Shown here in pieces: positions 9,139 to 22,373 of a DNA stretch of 64,000 nucleotides (position 1 is its first letter; each line of letters starts with the position of its first letter). The stretch is from Rotaria sp. Silwood1. Its lineage: Eukaryota > Rotifera > Eurotatoria > Philodinida > Philodinidae. The notes under the pieces were generated by a model. The model did not search any database and was not told the origin of the DNA. It saw only the letters and a program-made list of their open reading frames with translations. The position numbers and the translations under genes were made by a program. Where the stretch lies: NCBI GenBank assembly GCA_905250075.1, contig CAJNOP010000920.1:1-64000 (forward strand), written 5' to 3'.

Positions 9139-12100
9139 CTAGAGTAAGCATTTCTTAGAAAGAATTTCGAGATTTCCAAAACCCTGTTTAGTGACAACTA
9201 TATCAAGAAATAAGTCATTGGTAATATGCGCAAGTGAAACAAACGATGGAAAAGCATGATATTCCATAGTAATGATTGTTTTATTTACAAAAGTGCCATC
9301 TCCAGCACCATAAAGAATAATGAGGTTGCTTGAGTAATAGTTAGTCACAACAATATCAAGTTGAGTGTCATTGTTGAGATCGCCTGTAGCGAGTGAACCA
9401 AGAACAGACCCAGACTCGATGAAATTCGTCGTTTGTGATGCGAAGCTACCATTACCATAGCCTAAAAATATACCAACATTACCTGTGCCACTATTAGCTA
9501 CAGCAATATCGGAATGATTGTCGTGGTTGAAATCACCAAGAGCAAGAGAATATGGCTTCGAAAATCTTCCAGTAGATAGTACATACTGAACTTCAAAGTT
9601 TTCATAGTCTTTTCCAAGAAATACGCCAATATTTTCGGTACCTGAATTTGCAACGATAATGTCAAGTCGATTATCGTTGTTCAGGTCACCAAGACTAAGA
9701 GATGCCGGAAATGAATTGTTTCCAGTTGGATAAGTTACTATGTCCAGATAACTCTCATCAGCAGATCCAAAAAATATATAGATTCGAAAATAATCGATCA
9801 CAACAAAGTCTAAACGATCATCTCCATTAAAGTTCCCAACTACCACGTGCTGTGGATTATAAAACTCATTAGGAGATATTCGCATTTCATGGGCAATACC
9901 ACCTCTCCCGTCACCAAGGAGCATATAAATTGCATTGCTGAAATAGTAGATTTCATAATCTTTAATTGTTAATATAATTAGTAGTAATGTTATGATATAG
10001 TGTATTTTGGAATATTATTTTCTTTGTTATCGAGAAAAAATGAATAATAAACACTTTTGTGTGTATATATTTTTCAACAGCAAGGTTGAAATTAAATGGA
10101 ATATGAAACTTTTTCATTTTTCTATTATAATGATTTAAAAAAATTATTCTACCAGAAATATCTAGTTCATCCGAAGAGTTTCGATTTCTTATTTTTTTTT
10201 CTGATCAACAATACTCTCATTGAAACTTCTGTATAATGTTTTTATATGCTCAATCATCGATTCTAAACTTAGATCCGTTATTACTACGTCCGTTTATATC
10301 TGATTACAAAGCTGTAAGCACATTTAAACGGCGTACTGACGATCATAAACGATTCGTAAATTAATTTTTTCATAGACACAGTATTATCATCGTATTACGC
10401 CGTGTAAAACATGATGGAATATATAAATCATTTACATTAATCTCAGACCGCAAAACCATACAATGAACCAAAGTGACATATATCCTCAAACTCATATTTT
10501 TATATCTTTACCTTTTTTTTTTGATAAAATTCACAAGGCTTTGCTTGTGAACTATAACCGATGTAAAAGTTCATATGTCTACATTGTATTATTATGCAAT
10601 AAGATCTCTATTCTTATAACTTCCATCTATCTAATCTCTTATGTGTCTTTGCATATGGATGCATGGCTTTGACTATAGTCTTGCAGTTATATTCGTTTCT
10701 TCAATTGGTCTATCATATTTGTACGGGCAGAATAGACTGATGTGTATCGGACAATAGTTAATGATCAGTATTGAATAACACGGAAAACAGAGATCGTATA
10801 TCTAATCGTTTACAGATGATGTGTGCGATAGATTATGATATTACGAGAGCCTCGTTTACTGGCATCGTATTTTTATGAACATTGCTTATTTTAGTTCTGC
10901 AACACTATAAAACATCCTTTATGATTATCATTAAAGGGTCAACAACGTAGATGATAGTCGATTTCAGTCATGATTTATCGATATATGGATATGGATGATT
11001 GATTTGAATAGTTCTGATTTTCACCGCTTCTACGATGATGACAAAATTAATGAGACGAGCTTAATTAAAGATTTAGCGAAGAAAAAAACAATCTTGTCCT
11101 TCATCTCTTGTGAAATTTCAAGACGGTTTCTGAGATATAAAATATTCTGTTGCTAAAGCCGAGCGATTGTATAATTTCAATTCGAAATAAACAGAAATTT
11201 CTCACAGTCTATCAGAATTGTTTTTACTTGAAATCACTAAGTGAATTCCTCACTAACTCTTCAATATTCTATCAGAGCTCTTTGATCACTTTCCTATTTC
11301 TGAGACACGTCACATCTTAACATCTGTAGTAGATAATGAAAAGTGCGTCTGTTTTTAATCTTGAGGTGTCGTTGATAGTGTATGTAATTTCAACGTCACG
11401 CCTATGACAGAATTCTTAGGAATTTATTGATCCTTTCTGAAATTATGAAACATTTAATGTTGAAATGAGTCAACATTTTTCTTACTCGTAATGTTCTTTC
11501 ATTTATGTAGGATAATCTATAACCAACAACTCTACTTTATATCTTTTAAAATACGTTATGATCTAACAAGCATGCATATCTATTTTATTCATTTACCCAT
11601 AATTAGCAGCTACTGCAATATCCAGTCGATTATCATTGTTAAAATCAGCCACATACGCGGAAACAAGTTGAGATAAAGTGGTACTTAACCAATTTGTTCG
11701 ACTTGTAAATGCTCCGTTACCATTTCCTAAATAAATACCAACAATACCATTAGCATTATTAATGACAACAATATCCAGTTGATTATCATTGTTAAAGTCA
11801 CCAACAGTAACATAGATTGGATTAGACCCATTGCCTGTTGAAAAATTTATTTGGTTTACAAATGTTCCGTTGCCAACACCTAAGAAAATACCAATGCTAT
11901 TAGTACCATTATTAGCGACAATTATGTCCATGTTATTGTCACCGTTCAGATCACCCACTGCTACACACGTTGGCATGGATCTATTACCTGTGTAAAAAGT
12001 TATTTGATTTCTAAATGTTCCATTCCCAATACCCAAGAAAATACCGACGTTATCACTACCAGAATTAGCTACTATTATATCCATGTTTTCGTCATTATTT

Positions 12101-15100
12101 AAGTCACCTATTGCTATAGATTGTGGTTGAGATTCAATGCCTGTTGAATAAATTGTTTGATTTGCAAATGAACCATTGCCGAAACCCAATAAGATTGCAA
12201 CACTATCAGTACCATTATTAGCAATAACAATATCCATTTGATTATCGTTGTTGAAATCACCAGAAGCTACAAAAATTGGTTGAGATTCCGATGCAATGGA
12301 ATATTTTAGTGGACTTGAAAATGTTCCATTACTATATGAAAGAAATATACCGATCGTGTTTGTTTTACTTTCAACAAAGACAATATCAGGTTTTTGATCA
12401 TTGTTGAAATCATCGATGATAAGATGTTTTAAATTTTGTTGAGAACTTGAATAAATAACTGAGAATGGAAGTCGTGTAAATGCTGCAATGTCAAATCCGA
12501 GAAGTACACCGATATTGTAAGCTTCGAAATTAGCAACAACAATATCCAGTCGATTATCTTTATTAACATCAGCGACAGCTAAAGCGTATGGTCTTGATTT
12601 AGAACCAGTAGAATATGTTTGTGTTCTTTGATAACTTCCATTACCATACCCGAAGAATAATGCTATGTTGTTAGTGCCACCATTAGCGATGACCAAATCC
12701 AAAATACTGTCATTATTAAAATCAACAGTGACCATTGCCTGCGGACGAGAATTATCTCCAGTAGAGAGAGTCTGTTCCATAAGAAAAGTTTTGTTTTCAT
12801 ACTGAAAGAATATATTCACATTATTACCATCAACATTTAATGCTCCTATATCCTTCAGGCCGTCTCGATTGAAATCACCAATAGCTAATGATAATGATTG
12901 TAAGGCAAGAGACGTTGAGAATTCTATTGAACTACTGAAAGTAAATGTATCATGTGCGAGAAGAACTTTTACAGAGTTTCCATTGTAATCAGCAACAACA
13001 AGGTCCAACTGATTATCATTATTAAGATCACCGAGGATAATGAAATTTTGATCATGAGAACTATTGATTGAATACATAGAAAAACCGGAAAAAACACCAT
13101 TACCCACTCCTTGAAATATACTTAAATAATCACTATTATTGTTTCCGACTATGATATCCGGTAATTTGTCATTATTAAAATCTCCAACAACAACACAGAC
13201 TGGTAAAGAAGCAACTCCAGTCCAATAAATGACCAAGCTTTCAAACGATCCATTGCCAGTTCCTAAAAAGACAGCTACGGTATCTCTCCACGATCTAACT
13301 GAAACAATATCCATTTGATCATCGTTATTTAAATCGGCAATAGTGACATATGTCGGATATGCTAGCTCTCCAACTGAATATGTCACTTGATTGTCAAATG
13401 TTTCATTACCATATCCTAATAGTACACCAATGTTGTGAGTATTATAATTAGCGACAGCTATATCTAGGTGATTATCATTGTTAAAGTCACCAAGAGCGAT
13501 ACAAATTGGATTAGAACCATTGCCTGTTTCAAAAATTATTTGATTTGCAAAAGTACCGTTACCAAAACCGAAAAAGATACCAACATTGTTTGCTCCATAA
13601 TTAGCGACTACGATATCCATGTTTTTGTCATTATTAATATCACCGACAGCTACAAATCGTGGTTGAGATCCGATGCCTGTTCCGAAAATAACTTCATTAG
13701 CAAATAATGCATTGCCAAGACCCAATAAAACGGCAATATTATCGGTACCAGAATTAGCGACTACGATATCAACGTTTTTATCATTGTTAAAATCGCCCAC
13801 TGCTACAGACCGTGGATAAGACCAATTACCTTTTAAAAAGGTTATTTGACTTGCAAATGTTCCATTATTAAACCCTAAAAATATTCCAACATTATGGGTC
13901 CAATAGTTAGTAACAACAATATCCAGATGATTATCATTATTGAAATCACCAAGATAGGCAGAGATTGGTCTTGAATAGTTGCCAGTAGAATAAGTCACTG
14001 GACTTTGAAAGTCAATCAATCGATTATTTAAAAGTACACCAACATTGTTAGAACCATTGTTGGCCACAACTACATCCGTTTGATTATCATTGTTGAAATC
14101 TCCAGCTATGATAAATTGTGGAGTAGAGCCATAACCAGTAGGATATTTTTTCATACTGTTAAATGTCCCATTACCATAACCTAGAAATACACCAACATTG
14201 TTAGTATTCGAGTTGGCCACTGCCATGTCTAAAAAACTATCTTTATTGAAATCTGCTATCATAATAGAGTGAGGACTAGAACCAATGTCAGTTGAAAGAG
14301 TCATTTGCTTTGTAAATGTCCCGTCTCCATATCCGAAGAAAACGCCTACATTATCTGTTCCAGCGTTTGCAACAATAATATCCAATCGGTTATCTCTGTT
14401 AAAATCTGCGGTAGCGATTGAACATGTATGTGAATTAAGTCCTGTCGAATATAGTTTTATGCTTTGAAACTTTGCATTTCCATATCCAAGAAATACGCCT
14501 ATATTATTTGTACCAGAATTAGCAACTGCAATATCTTGTCGATTGTCGTTGTTGAAATCACCAACGACTATTGATGATGGATTAGAATCATAGCCAGTAG
14601 AGTATTTTATTGGAGATGTAAAAGTTCCATTGTTCAATCCAAGAAGTATTCCTATACTATCAGTTCCATAATTTGCAACCACAATATCTATTCGTGTGTC
14701 ATTATTGAAATTACCTACAGCCATTGATAATGGTCGAGAATTATCCATTGAGAGTATCATCTGAGTATCGAAAAGTCCGCTGGTATTACCAAGAAACATA
14801 CCTAAAGAATTAGTTCCAAAATTAGCAACTATAATATCCAGTCGATTATCATCATTGAAATCATTTGTTATGACAAAATAAGGATAAGACAATCTGCCTG
14901 TTGAATATGGCATTTGATATGAAAATGATCCATGACCATTTCCAAATAACACGCTTATATCATGAGAACCATAATTTGCGACTACAATATCCAAAAACTC
15001 GTCATCATTGAAATTACCAACTGCTATCGAACAAGTTAAAGAATTATATTGAATTTTTTGATGCAAAATTGGTTTATACGTTAAGTTGCACTTTTTTTCT

Positions 15101-17279
15101 GAAAAAATCGAGAGAAAAAAAAAGCGTAATTACAATTTGTTTGTTCTTTGTTTCGTGAAAGAATTGTTGATTGAGAAAAAAGTAATAACTAACAGGAAAT
15201 TGTAAGGCAATAAAACTGTGTTTTTTCAACAACGAAGAATTCTAATCTAATCAACAGAGTAAAAACATCGTTGAGAGACGTCAAACAACACAAGATAAAT
15301 GTATTGATAATCATATTACTCTTTCATATTTTCTACAAACACTCTTGTGAATTCGATGAGCTTGGTTTTAACTCGCACATTCTTGAGATAAAATACTTTT
15401 CACTGTTGTGAGGGTGTGGATATGGGTGTGGGTGTGAGTGTGTACCTGTGGATGTGTCTCGTCATAACACCCCACATCCACACCCACCCACACCCACACG
15501 CTCATACCCACTTCTACACCCACAACGAATGTTCACCGATAGTTTTTGAGTGACAACTGTGCAACTATTTATCTCTGCTTTTTTTCGCACAGTGAGCAAT
15601 AAATGACTTTTATCGATCTGTTCAATCACAAATAGTGATAAATATTCTTCTTAATTTTTAGTTATAGATCTTCGATTACATCTTATTTTACTTATAGGAT
15701 AATTTGTCTGATGTCAGGTTTAATTATACTTTCAAGATATTGTAAGGATTACTCATTTTTATTATCGAAACATGTAAAAGATGATAAAATAGAAATGTAC
15801 TTACTATCTGTTCCCTTTGTGAAAATAGGCGACCACTAGCAAGCTATTAGTCAGATAGAAGTATTACTTTATGACGTATATACAAAATTTTACTGTTTCA
15901 AAGAGTGGTAGTGAAAAGAATTCACTAGAATGTAATAAAGAAATTTGAACTCACTGAAGAATACGAAAGAGAACACACATGAGCCATACGGAAAGACAGA
16001 AACAGAAAATGAATGTATCGGAACATGCTAGCAGAACGAAAGAAGATATAGATGGAATACATATACTGCTTACTCTCCTCTACAGGCAACATAAAGTAAG
16101 AAAATGTAAGGAAGATGTGCGCCGTAGAGAAGAAATATTTACTTTCGTCACGTTCTATGAGAAAATCACTTGTATTATCTCTTATTCTTTCGCATTTCTA
16201 TTATATCCAAGAACATAGCGATCCGATAGAGAAAAAAATACAGGATAAGCTGATGTTTTCATTCAGAGATGTGAAAGAGCATCACTAAAAATAATAGAAG
16301 AAGTGATTGAAGAAAGTTTTCTTCTTAATCTGTAGAACATTGAATAAGATAAAGTCGGTCTTTCTGCAACAAGTAACAATGCGTAAGATGAGTTTTTGAA
16401 AAAATCAGCTTGTGAGCAATGTTGTTTGATTGAGATAGAAAAAAATTTACAGGAAACACAATAATCTCCTTTTTTTTGTTAGGAAATTTTGTTATGCTTG
16501 TTTCTCTGAATCAAAACGGCAATGGAATGAATCATTTGGGAAGTTTTCTCTACACTATAAGCCGTAGCAATAAGTAAAATATAAGCTCAAACAGATGATA
16601 ACAGTTAGTGACGTTCCATTTTAAGAAATCGTATCTTTCTCGTCCTTTTCTAGTCTCACTAGGTCCGACTTTGGGGCAATGCATCAGCTCTATTGGTGAT
16701 GCTTAACTTCGCTGGTTCACGCGTCAGTACTAATTTGATATTGAAAACTGAGACAGTTGTAATGCTTATAATTCTATCCTAGATTGTTGATTTTATTCGA
16801 GCATATTTGTATTAAATGTCATCACGATTTAAGTATTTTTACCGAAAATTCACAACACTTGTAAAAAACACTCGATATTGTCCCGTATTTTTATCATAGT
16901 GAATACGAAGAGTGCAAAACAAGAAGAACCTACTTGGTTGTTTTGGTGCGGTAAAACAAACTACCATTATACCGATGGCCATAGCTATACTTATGATCAT
17001 AGGTAACATAAAACCACGCTTGGTACTTAAATTCAGTATTGATTGGCAACAAGATTTCCTAGGAAAGAGCAACAACAACCATATTTGACATCAAAAGAAA
17101 AAGTCATACGTAGTCTGTTGAATCGTGTCATTTTCTATTTGATCGATGGTGTTGTTCTGAACGTTTCTTACATTTCGTGCATTTGAAATCGGGTTTCCCT
17201 GCTCGTTTGCATCGACAAAAAAATTCTCATCAGGAGGCGAGCAATCGATCAATTCAATGTTATTATCCATAGGAGTCAT
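9139..17279 (-). CDS. Giant FG-GAP/VCBS-repeat type II membrane protein
   Basis: Four exons join in frame on the minus strand: 17279-17110, 17058-16934, 15098-11597 and 9937-9139 (1531 aa). Residues 1-72 are a polar, probably cytoplasmic tail with Cys60-Cys61; residues 73-93 (FMLPMIISIAMAIGIMVVCF) form one membrane segment, suggesting a signal anchor with the rest outside the cell. From about residue 117 come about 28 repeats of 47-49 aa with the calcium-binding signature GDFNNDN..DIVVAN, then NNIGVFLG.GNGTF. These are FG-GAP/VCBS blades that form beta-propellers. Twenty-three lie in the single 3.5-kb exon and five in the last exon. Many N-x-S/T sites fit an extracellular protein. The 11596-9938 intron splits a blade: ANYG joins NAIYMLLGDG in frame. 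An in-frame TGA at 17093-17091 is removed by a 51-nt intron. The ligand is unknown; adhesion or binding is inferred from the family. Confidence 0.85.
9938..11596 (-). other. Long intron 3 of the FG-GAP gene
   Basis: This 1659-nt interval starts with GTAAAT and ends in TTTCAG on the minus strand, and the flanking exons join in phase (GG|C). It is far longer than the usual introns here. I found no gene inside; the short plus-strand frames at 10463-10672 and 11491-11676 are low-complexity. It may hold an old insertion, but no boundaries are visible. Confidence 0.7.
15099..16933 (-). other. Long intron 2 of the FG-GAP gene
   Basis: This 1835-nt interval starts with GTAGGT and ends with a T-rich tract and CAG on the minus strand. 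Phase is kept (A|AA). It holds the telomere-like inverted repeat at 15409-15525 and otherwise AT-rich DNA with no recognisable gene; the frame at 15979-16218 (+) is charged and has no known domain. Confidence 0.65.
15409..15525. repeat. Telomere-like inverted TGTGGG repeat
   Basis: GGGTGTGGATATGGGTGTGG and further GT-rich units run to about 15460, then after a short loop comes the C-rich complement (CACCCACCCACACCCACAC and degenerate units) to about 15525. The two arms are inverted relative to each other. It lies inside a long intron of the FG-GAP gene. Confidence 0.65.
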
Positions 17280-18190
17280 TTCAATCTACGAGAAGGCAGT
17301 AGTAAAGGAAGAGCAAATATCTGATATGAGCATATAAATATATCTCTAACTATGGAGAGATTCGATAGAAAACTATCGATGTAATAATTTTGCCTAATCC
17401 ATGCAGTCGATATACGCATAAACGGACAACTTTTCTGTGCAATCTCAGCGATTTTTCAACTATTAAATAAAAATGTTTAATATGTTGAGGAGACTGCATA
17501 ATCTTTTTGGCAATACACTTATGCTCGATCAAAACACTTTTGCAAATACTGCAGCATATTAAAACGATTATCTAAGCCACTGTTTCGAATGTTTATTTGA
17601 CCAGCTAACACTTATTTCGTATTTGTTGATCTCTGTAAAAACTAATACACATTATTTTTTCTGTTTCCAATTCTTTTGCATGGATATATGTTAGGCAAAA
17701 TTGGAATTTGGACAATATTAAACTTAGTTGTTAAAAGATTTGTAACTTTTAAAAAAATTGAAAACCAGAAGCATAAGTAATTGATTTTAATATTCAAGTT
17801 AAGTTACGCTTCAGTTTAATTTAAGTCTAGCTAAAATTTACGAAGATCTAGAGTTCGCCACTATATTCAACAGAAATACAGTTTGTCAATGCTTACCCGA
17901 CCAAAAAAAAGAAAAAAAGGATCATTAAGTTTACACCTTTTGAAGAGTATTTTTTACTGGTGTCTATTAATTTTCCAATCTAACGTGGCTCATGTATCAC
18001 ATGCAAGTTATAAATATATAATGCTGTTAAGTTTCGTTCAATTATTTTTCAATTTCAAAAAATGAAGAATTTACTAGCTCACATATTATTTGTGGTAAAA
18101 TAATAGCTGCTTTCTGGAGATATGCAAAAATTCAGAAAACTGCTTCGCTTGTTTATGAAAATGTTTTCGAGAATCATTTCACGAAGTCGA

Positions 18191-18265
18191 GAGTGTGGGT
18201 GTGGGTGTGGGTGTGAGTCTCCTATGCTCTTAAATCCACACCCACACCCACTGACACCCCCACTC
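18191..18265. repeat. Telomere-like hairpin
   Basis: GAGTGTGGGTGTGGGTGTGG (perfect TGTGGG units) is followed by a loop of about 20 nt and the inverted CCACACCCACACCCAC plus ACACCCCCACTC. The repeat unit equals the TGTGGG telomere repeat reported, as I recall, for bdelloid rotifers. The G-rich arm has three GGG runs. Confidence 0.7.
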
Positions 18266-18867
18266 TGCAAAGTTTTATTATTTCCAGACATCCGATCTTT
18301 GAAATACAAATTTTTCAAAAGAAGGTACAGTTCTATGGATATATACAATTTGTAGCATTGATTTTTTGAAAGACTCTTTTATCAGTGATACAATGTTCAA
18401 GAATGATGAAGCTCAATGTAGGCGACATTAGCAATGTGCTCTATCGAATGATGATAACCCATTGACGATTTCTCAAACTATGCGTTCTGAAGTCGAAAGA
18501 AACGGATTTTACTGAATGAAACATGTAAAGTCCAACTAGTAGTTCCTGCTCTGATTGCACCAAGAACTGCTTCAGGTTTTCATATTGATGCCTCAAGGAG
18601 AATTATGCGTGTTTTTTTTTAGTAACACCGAGAAAAAGACATGAAGCAAGTCGTGAGCAAATGATCGCTGGGAATACTTCCGAAGTTCGCTGTAGCTTGA
18701 CGGAACAAAGCATTATTTTGCGATTTGAAAGTAACGGTAGAAGATAACATAAATCTGATTCTCACCATTTGATAGAGCATGTCAAGTGCTACGTGGAACA
18801 CAAATGAGAACATCTGAAACGCTTCCCGAGTCAATATGGGCACTCTGAATCAAAGTAAGAGATTTGC

Positions 18868-19052
18868 AGAACCTTTTAGGCCTTTAACAGGTTCTCAGTT
18901 TTACCTTAAAGCAAAACTCCGGAAAAGAGCTCCGTGCAAAAAAAATAATAAATTCTAAATCCCTTAGTATAAGATTTTTTTGCTTATTCCGAACCGTTTT
19001 TCAGGGTTTCTGCTACCGGGTAAAACGCGGAACTCTTAAGAATCCTAAAGAG
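18868..19052. repeat. Small foldback element
   Basis: The left arm (about 18868-18945) and right arm (about 18973-19052) are imperfect reverse complements. Pairs include GTTTTACC with GGTAAAAC and GCAAAAAAA with TTTTTTTGC, with CCTTTTAGG against CCTAAAGAG at the outer ends. The loop is about 25 nt. It looks like a MITE or foldback element; the left arm loosely resembles that of the element at 22132-22373. Confidence 0.5.
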
Positions 19053-22000
19053 TCTACACCTCTTTTATTTTCTTCAGAGCAGGAATTTCTTGCATCTGAT
19101 ACTAGCTTCACGAATGTTAAAACTTAATATATGAGCAAGTCATGCCGAAACTTTAATGTTGAGAAAGGTTTATATCGAAATTTGAGATATTATTTGACTT
19201 GAAAACTAACTTCTCTTGGAAAAACCCACTAAAACTAGAAGTTTCGTACAAATTTCAACAAGAGCACGAATCCTTTAATGATTATTCTAGTTTAATAGTC
19301 CCCTATACATGGGTTTAATATGAATGCAAAGGGAGCGTTATTTCGTTAGTGGCATTACTTAAGGATAGAAAAATCTTCTGAATACTGATAAACTAAAAGG
19401 GCCTTAGAAACAGACTGCAATATCAAAAGACTTACGTTTGCTTCTTGTATTGATACGATAATTTTTGTGATCACGAGTAGAATACGTTGGTTATGTGTCG
19501 GCGTTGTATAATAAAGAAAACGGAAGCATTGTTTTGCTTATGTGTATATCGAAAGAATGTTTGGCTTGCGCGCATTCAACCGTATACGTGGGATAAAACA
19601 TGATCATATATTACTCAGACATACTGGTTTTTTTCCCACAAAGATATTTTTATTCTTTTGCTTGTCCTGTCACTTATCGACCAGACAACTGAATTGACGA
19701 AGAGAGAACGTTAATCAATGGTTGAAAAAAATGTGCATTATACCACGGCTTTATTTGTTTTTCTTCCTATTATTGCACAGAATAGGTAAAATATGAAGGC
19801 TTCACAAGCAATAGTATGCTGTTTGATACCATTGATCGTGTTAAAACCAAGCTCAAGCGTCTGTTCTACCTATGACAGAAGATACTGGTTTTTAATGTCA
19901 CTTTTGGAAGCATTTCCTGCGTATGGCCATGTTTCTCGTCAAAGATGGACGTTCGGATGAAGCCTTCAACTCAGGATCGTGTCCGATCCCTGAAGAAACA
20001 AGGGGTCACTTTCAGCAACTGCCTCGGCTACCATCGTTGTGTCTATCCTTGCTTTGATTAAGATTTCTTTTCCAGTCGTGATTTTCGTTTAAGTCACAGT
20101 TCAAATCGTCATTCTGCTACCCATTTCGGTGGAAAGTCAGCTTCAGACACAACTCACACTCTCAACCACAAATTCAGTTATATTATCAACTTCAACTTTA
20201 ATATCAAGGTCTATCGGACCGATTGTGTTTAGTACGAACTCTGTCAAGCCTAACTTCTCATCCAGCTTTCACTAATTGTTCTGTATCATTCTAAAATTTT
20301 TCATGAACCAGTACTCATGTTTACAGCAGTCACAGTCGATTTTTGTCCTCAGCTTGAAGATCTCGGCTTCAGATTGTACTTCGAATTGGATCATATTATC
20401 AATTAGATTAGCAGTTTCGAACCTAACTAAAGTGCTCATTGCAGACGCGTTTTGGGATCACTATTCTGGCTCGGCTTCTGTACAATTCGAGTTTTAGAAC
20501 TGTACCCAATAGCTCTTCAAGTTTCTGTAAGAATCTGGTAAGCCGCTTACGATCCTGTTACGCTCGAATTCTCTCTTACAAATGAACATTCAGAGCTGAT
20601 AAGCACCGCTCGCACCCAAGCTTTGTTGGTGGCTGAAGTTGATCATGTATACAAATTATCCAAAATGATTCGTACCATTGCTGCTTGATTTCAGTGCGAA
20701 GAGAAGAATAAGTGCCATGGTAGGTAGTGCCATCTACTCTGTGTTATTAATTTTTCTTTTTCATGCCTTACGTAGGAAATACATTTTTCTACTAAAAATT
20801 TGATCACTAACTTATCTTTTCTGTGACTCTTCACCCTTAAAATCTTAGCTGAACCTAACTTTGCGTCTGAGATAGAGAACATTTCTTATTTCCTTTTTTT
20901 CGATAATCACTTTTATTCTTTTCAATCTCAAGCTCACGGAAGATTTCTACGGTTTCCTTTGATTTTCTGTAGAAGAAATGAAAATTAAAATGAAAAAACA
21001 GTTATAGTATTCGTTCTTTGACAAATAGCTGAAAAAGCATATAGCGAAAACAAGTCAAATGAAATAAACGCTCCAGGAAGGGTACTGGTCAAAGTGTAAT
21101 GACGATATTTTCGAAAAAAGTGCATGAAACAAAGCTTCCTCATCCAAATACAAATTCAAAAACTTAGTAGGTTACAACAAGAGGGTTCTTTTCTATACAG
21201 CGTAAAGAATAACTTTTTCTTTGACGACAGTGCGTAGCGTGTTATTTGTTTGAAATAGAAGAATCATTAGAAGAACTCCTATTTTCTTCTGTCTGAAAGC
21301 CAAGTCAAATTCAACTGACAATTTAAGGGTGAATTGTGATAAACAAGATAATTTAGTAATCAGATTTTGAACGGAAAAATTTATTTCGTAGTAAAAATAC
21401 GAGAAGATAAACAAATAACTCAGAGAAGCTGGCGCCAACTACTATAATACTTGTTCCGTTCCTAATTCTGAAACCAAGCGGCAATAGCAGGGATTCTTTT
21501 GGATAATTTATATACATGATCAATCTCAACTATCAACAATACATGAGCTCGAACGACACTTCTTAGTTGAAAATATTTCCCTGTTAGCATGCAGCTGGAT
21601 TGCAGATCTCATCCTGGTCAAGGTCTCATCTTCATTACAGTGTGGGCTTCAGACTTGATCCTTGTGACATAGGTCCTTTCCTTCAACTTATATCCTACTG
21701 GAAATCAGATTCACTCAGTGCCAGTTTTATGTGGTGTAGGAAGCATCCACATTCCTATTCACTGATCATCGATAATTCGAATCTAACTCATCATCGCTTT
21801 TCAATTGTTCTGTCCATTTATGTATAGTAACAATAAATTGATAGCTTAAAAGAATATAAACAATATGACCAAAAATAGAGCACATGCTTCTCGACTTCTA
21901 ATTACATTTACCGAACAATATGTTACTTCATGATATACTAAAAAGTTTATCTTCCATCGAATTTCGTTCTACTATTCAGCACATTCAAATATTTAACATA

Positions 22001-22131
22001 GAATATTATTTATTGTTTTCTGTATTTATCAGCAACTCTTGTAACTTCATACCATTAGTACTTTTTCGACTTTTTATTAATAAAAGTCAAAAGAAAAACA
22101 ACTAATATACGAGAATATTATTTTGAACTCT

Positions 22132-22373
22132 CTACAAAAAAAGGCGTCATAAGGAACCATTAAGGATTTTAGCGAAGTTTCTGAACTTTTTATGCTTCTA
22201 GATTTGGGACCATTTTCTGAACCTTTTTGTAAGTTCTAGCCAAAAGGTCTAGAAGTTAACAAGGTTTTAGCCGGAAAGTATGGAACTTTAAGCAGTTCAG
22301 ACTTTTGGCTAGAACAAATAAAAATGGTTCATAAAATGGTACCCAAAAAGGTTCTTATGACGCTTTTTTCTAG
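22132..22373. repeat. Foldback/MITE-like element, 242 bp
   Basis: The left end CTACAAAAAAAGGCGTCAT and the right end, read backwards as CTAGAAAAAAGCGTCATAAG, are near-identical terminal inverted repeats. Inner inverted blocks also pair: GTTCTAGCCAAAAGGTCT against AGACTTTTGGCTAGAAC, and GGGACCATTTTCTGAACC against GGTTCATAAAATGGTACC. The whole element could form one long hairpin. No coding capacity. No clear target-site duplication was seen. Confidence 0.65.

Noticed and set aside
9139..9924. A separate small FG-GAP gene
   Set aside because: An acceptor at 9938 and a donor at 11596 join it in phase inside a repeat blade, so it is the last exon of the large gene.
17091..17093. In-frame TGA in the N-terminal part of the FG-GAP gene, possibly a pseudogene stop or recoding
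   Set aside because: A 51-nt intron (17109-17059) with GTATGA donor and CCTAG acceptor removes it and keeps the frame.
18079..18355. Overlapping frames rich in HPHPHP or CGCGCG
   Set aside because: They translate the TGTGGG hairpin on either strand and are not proteins.
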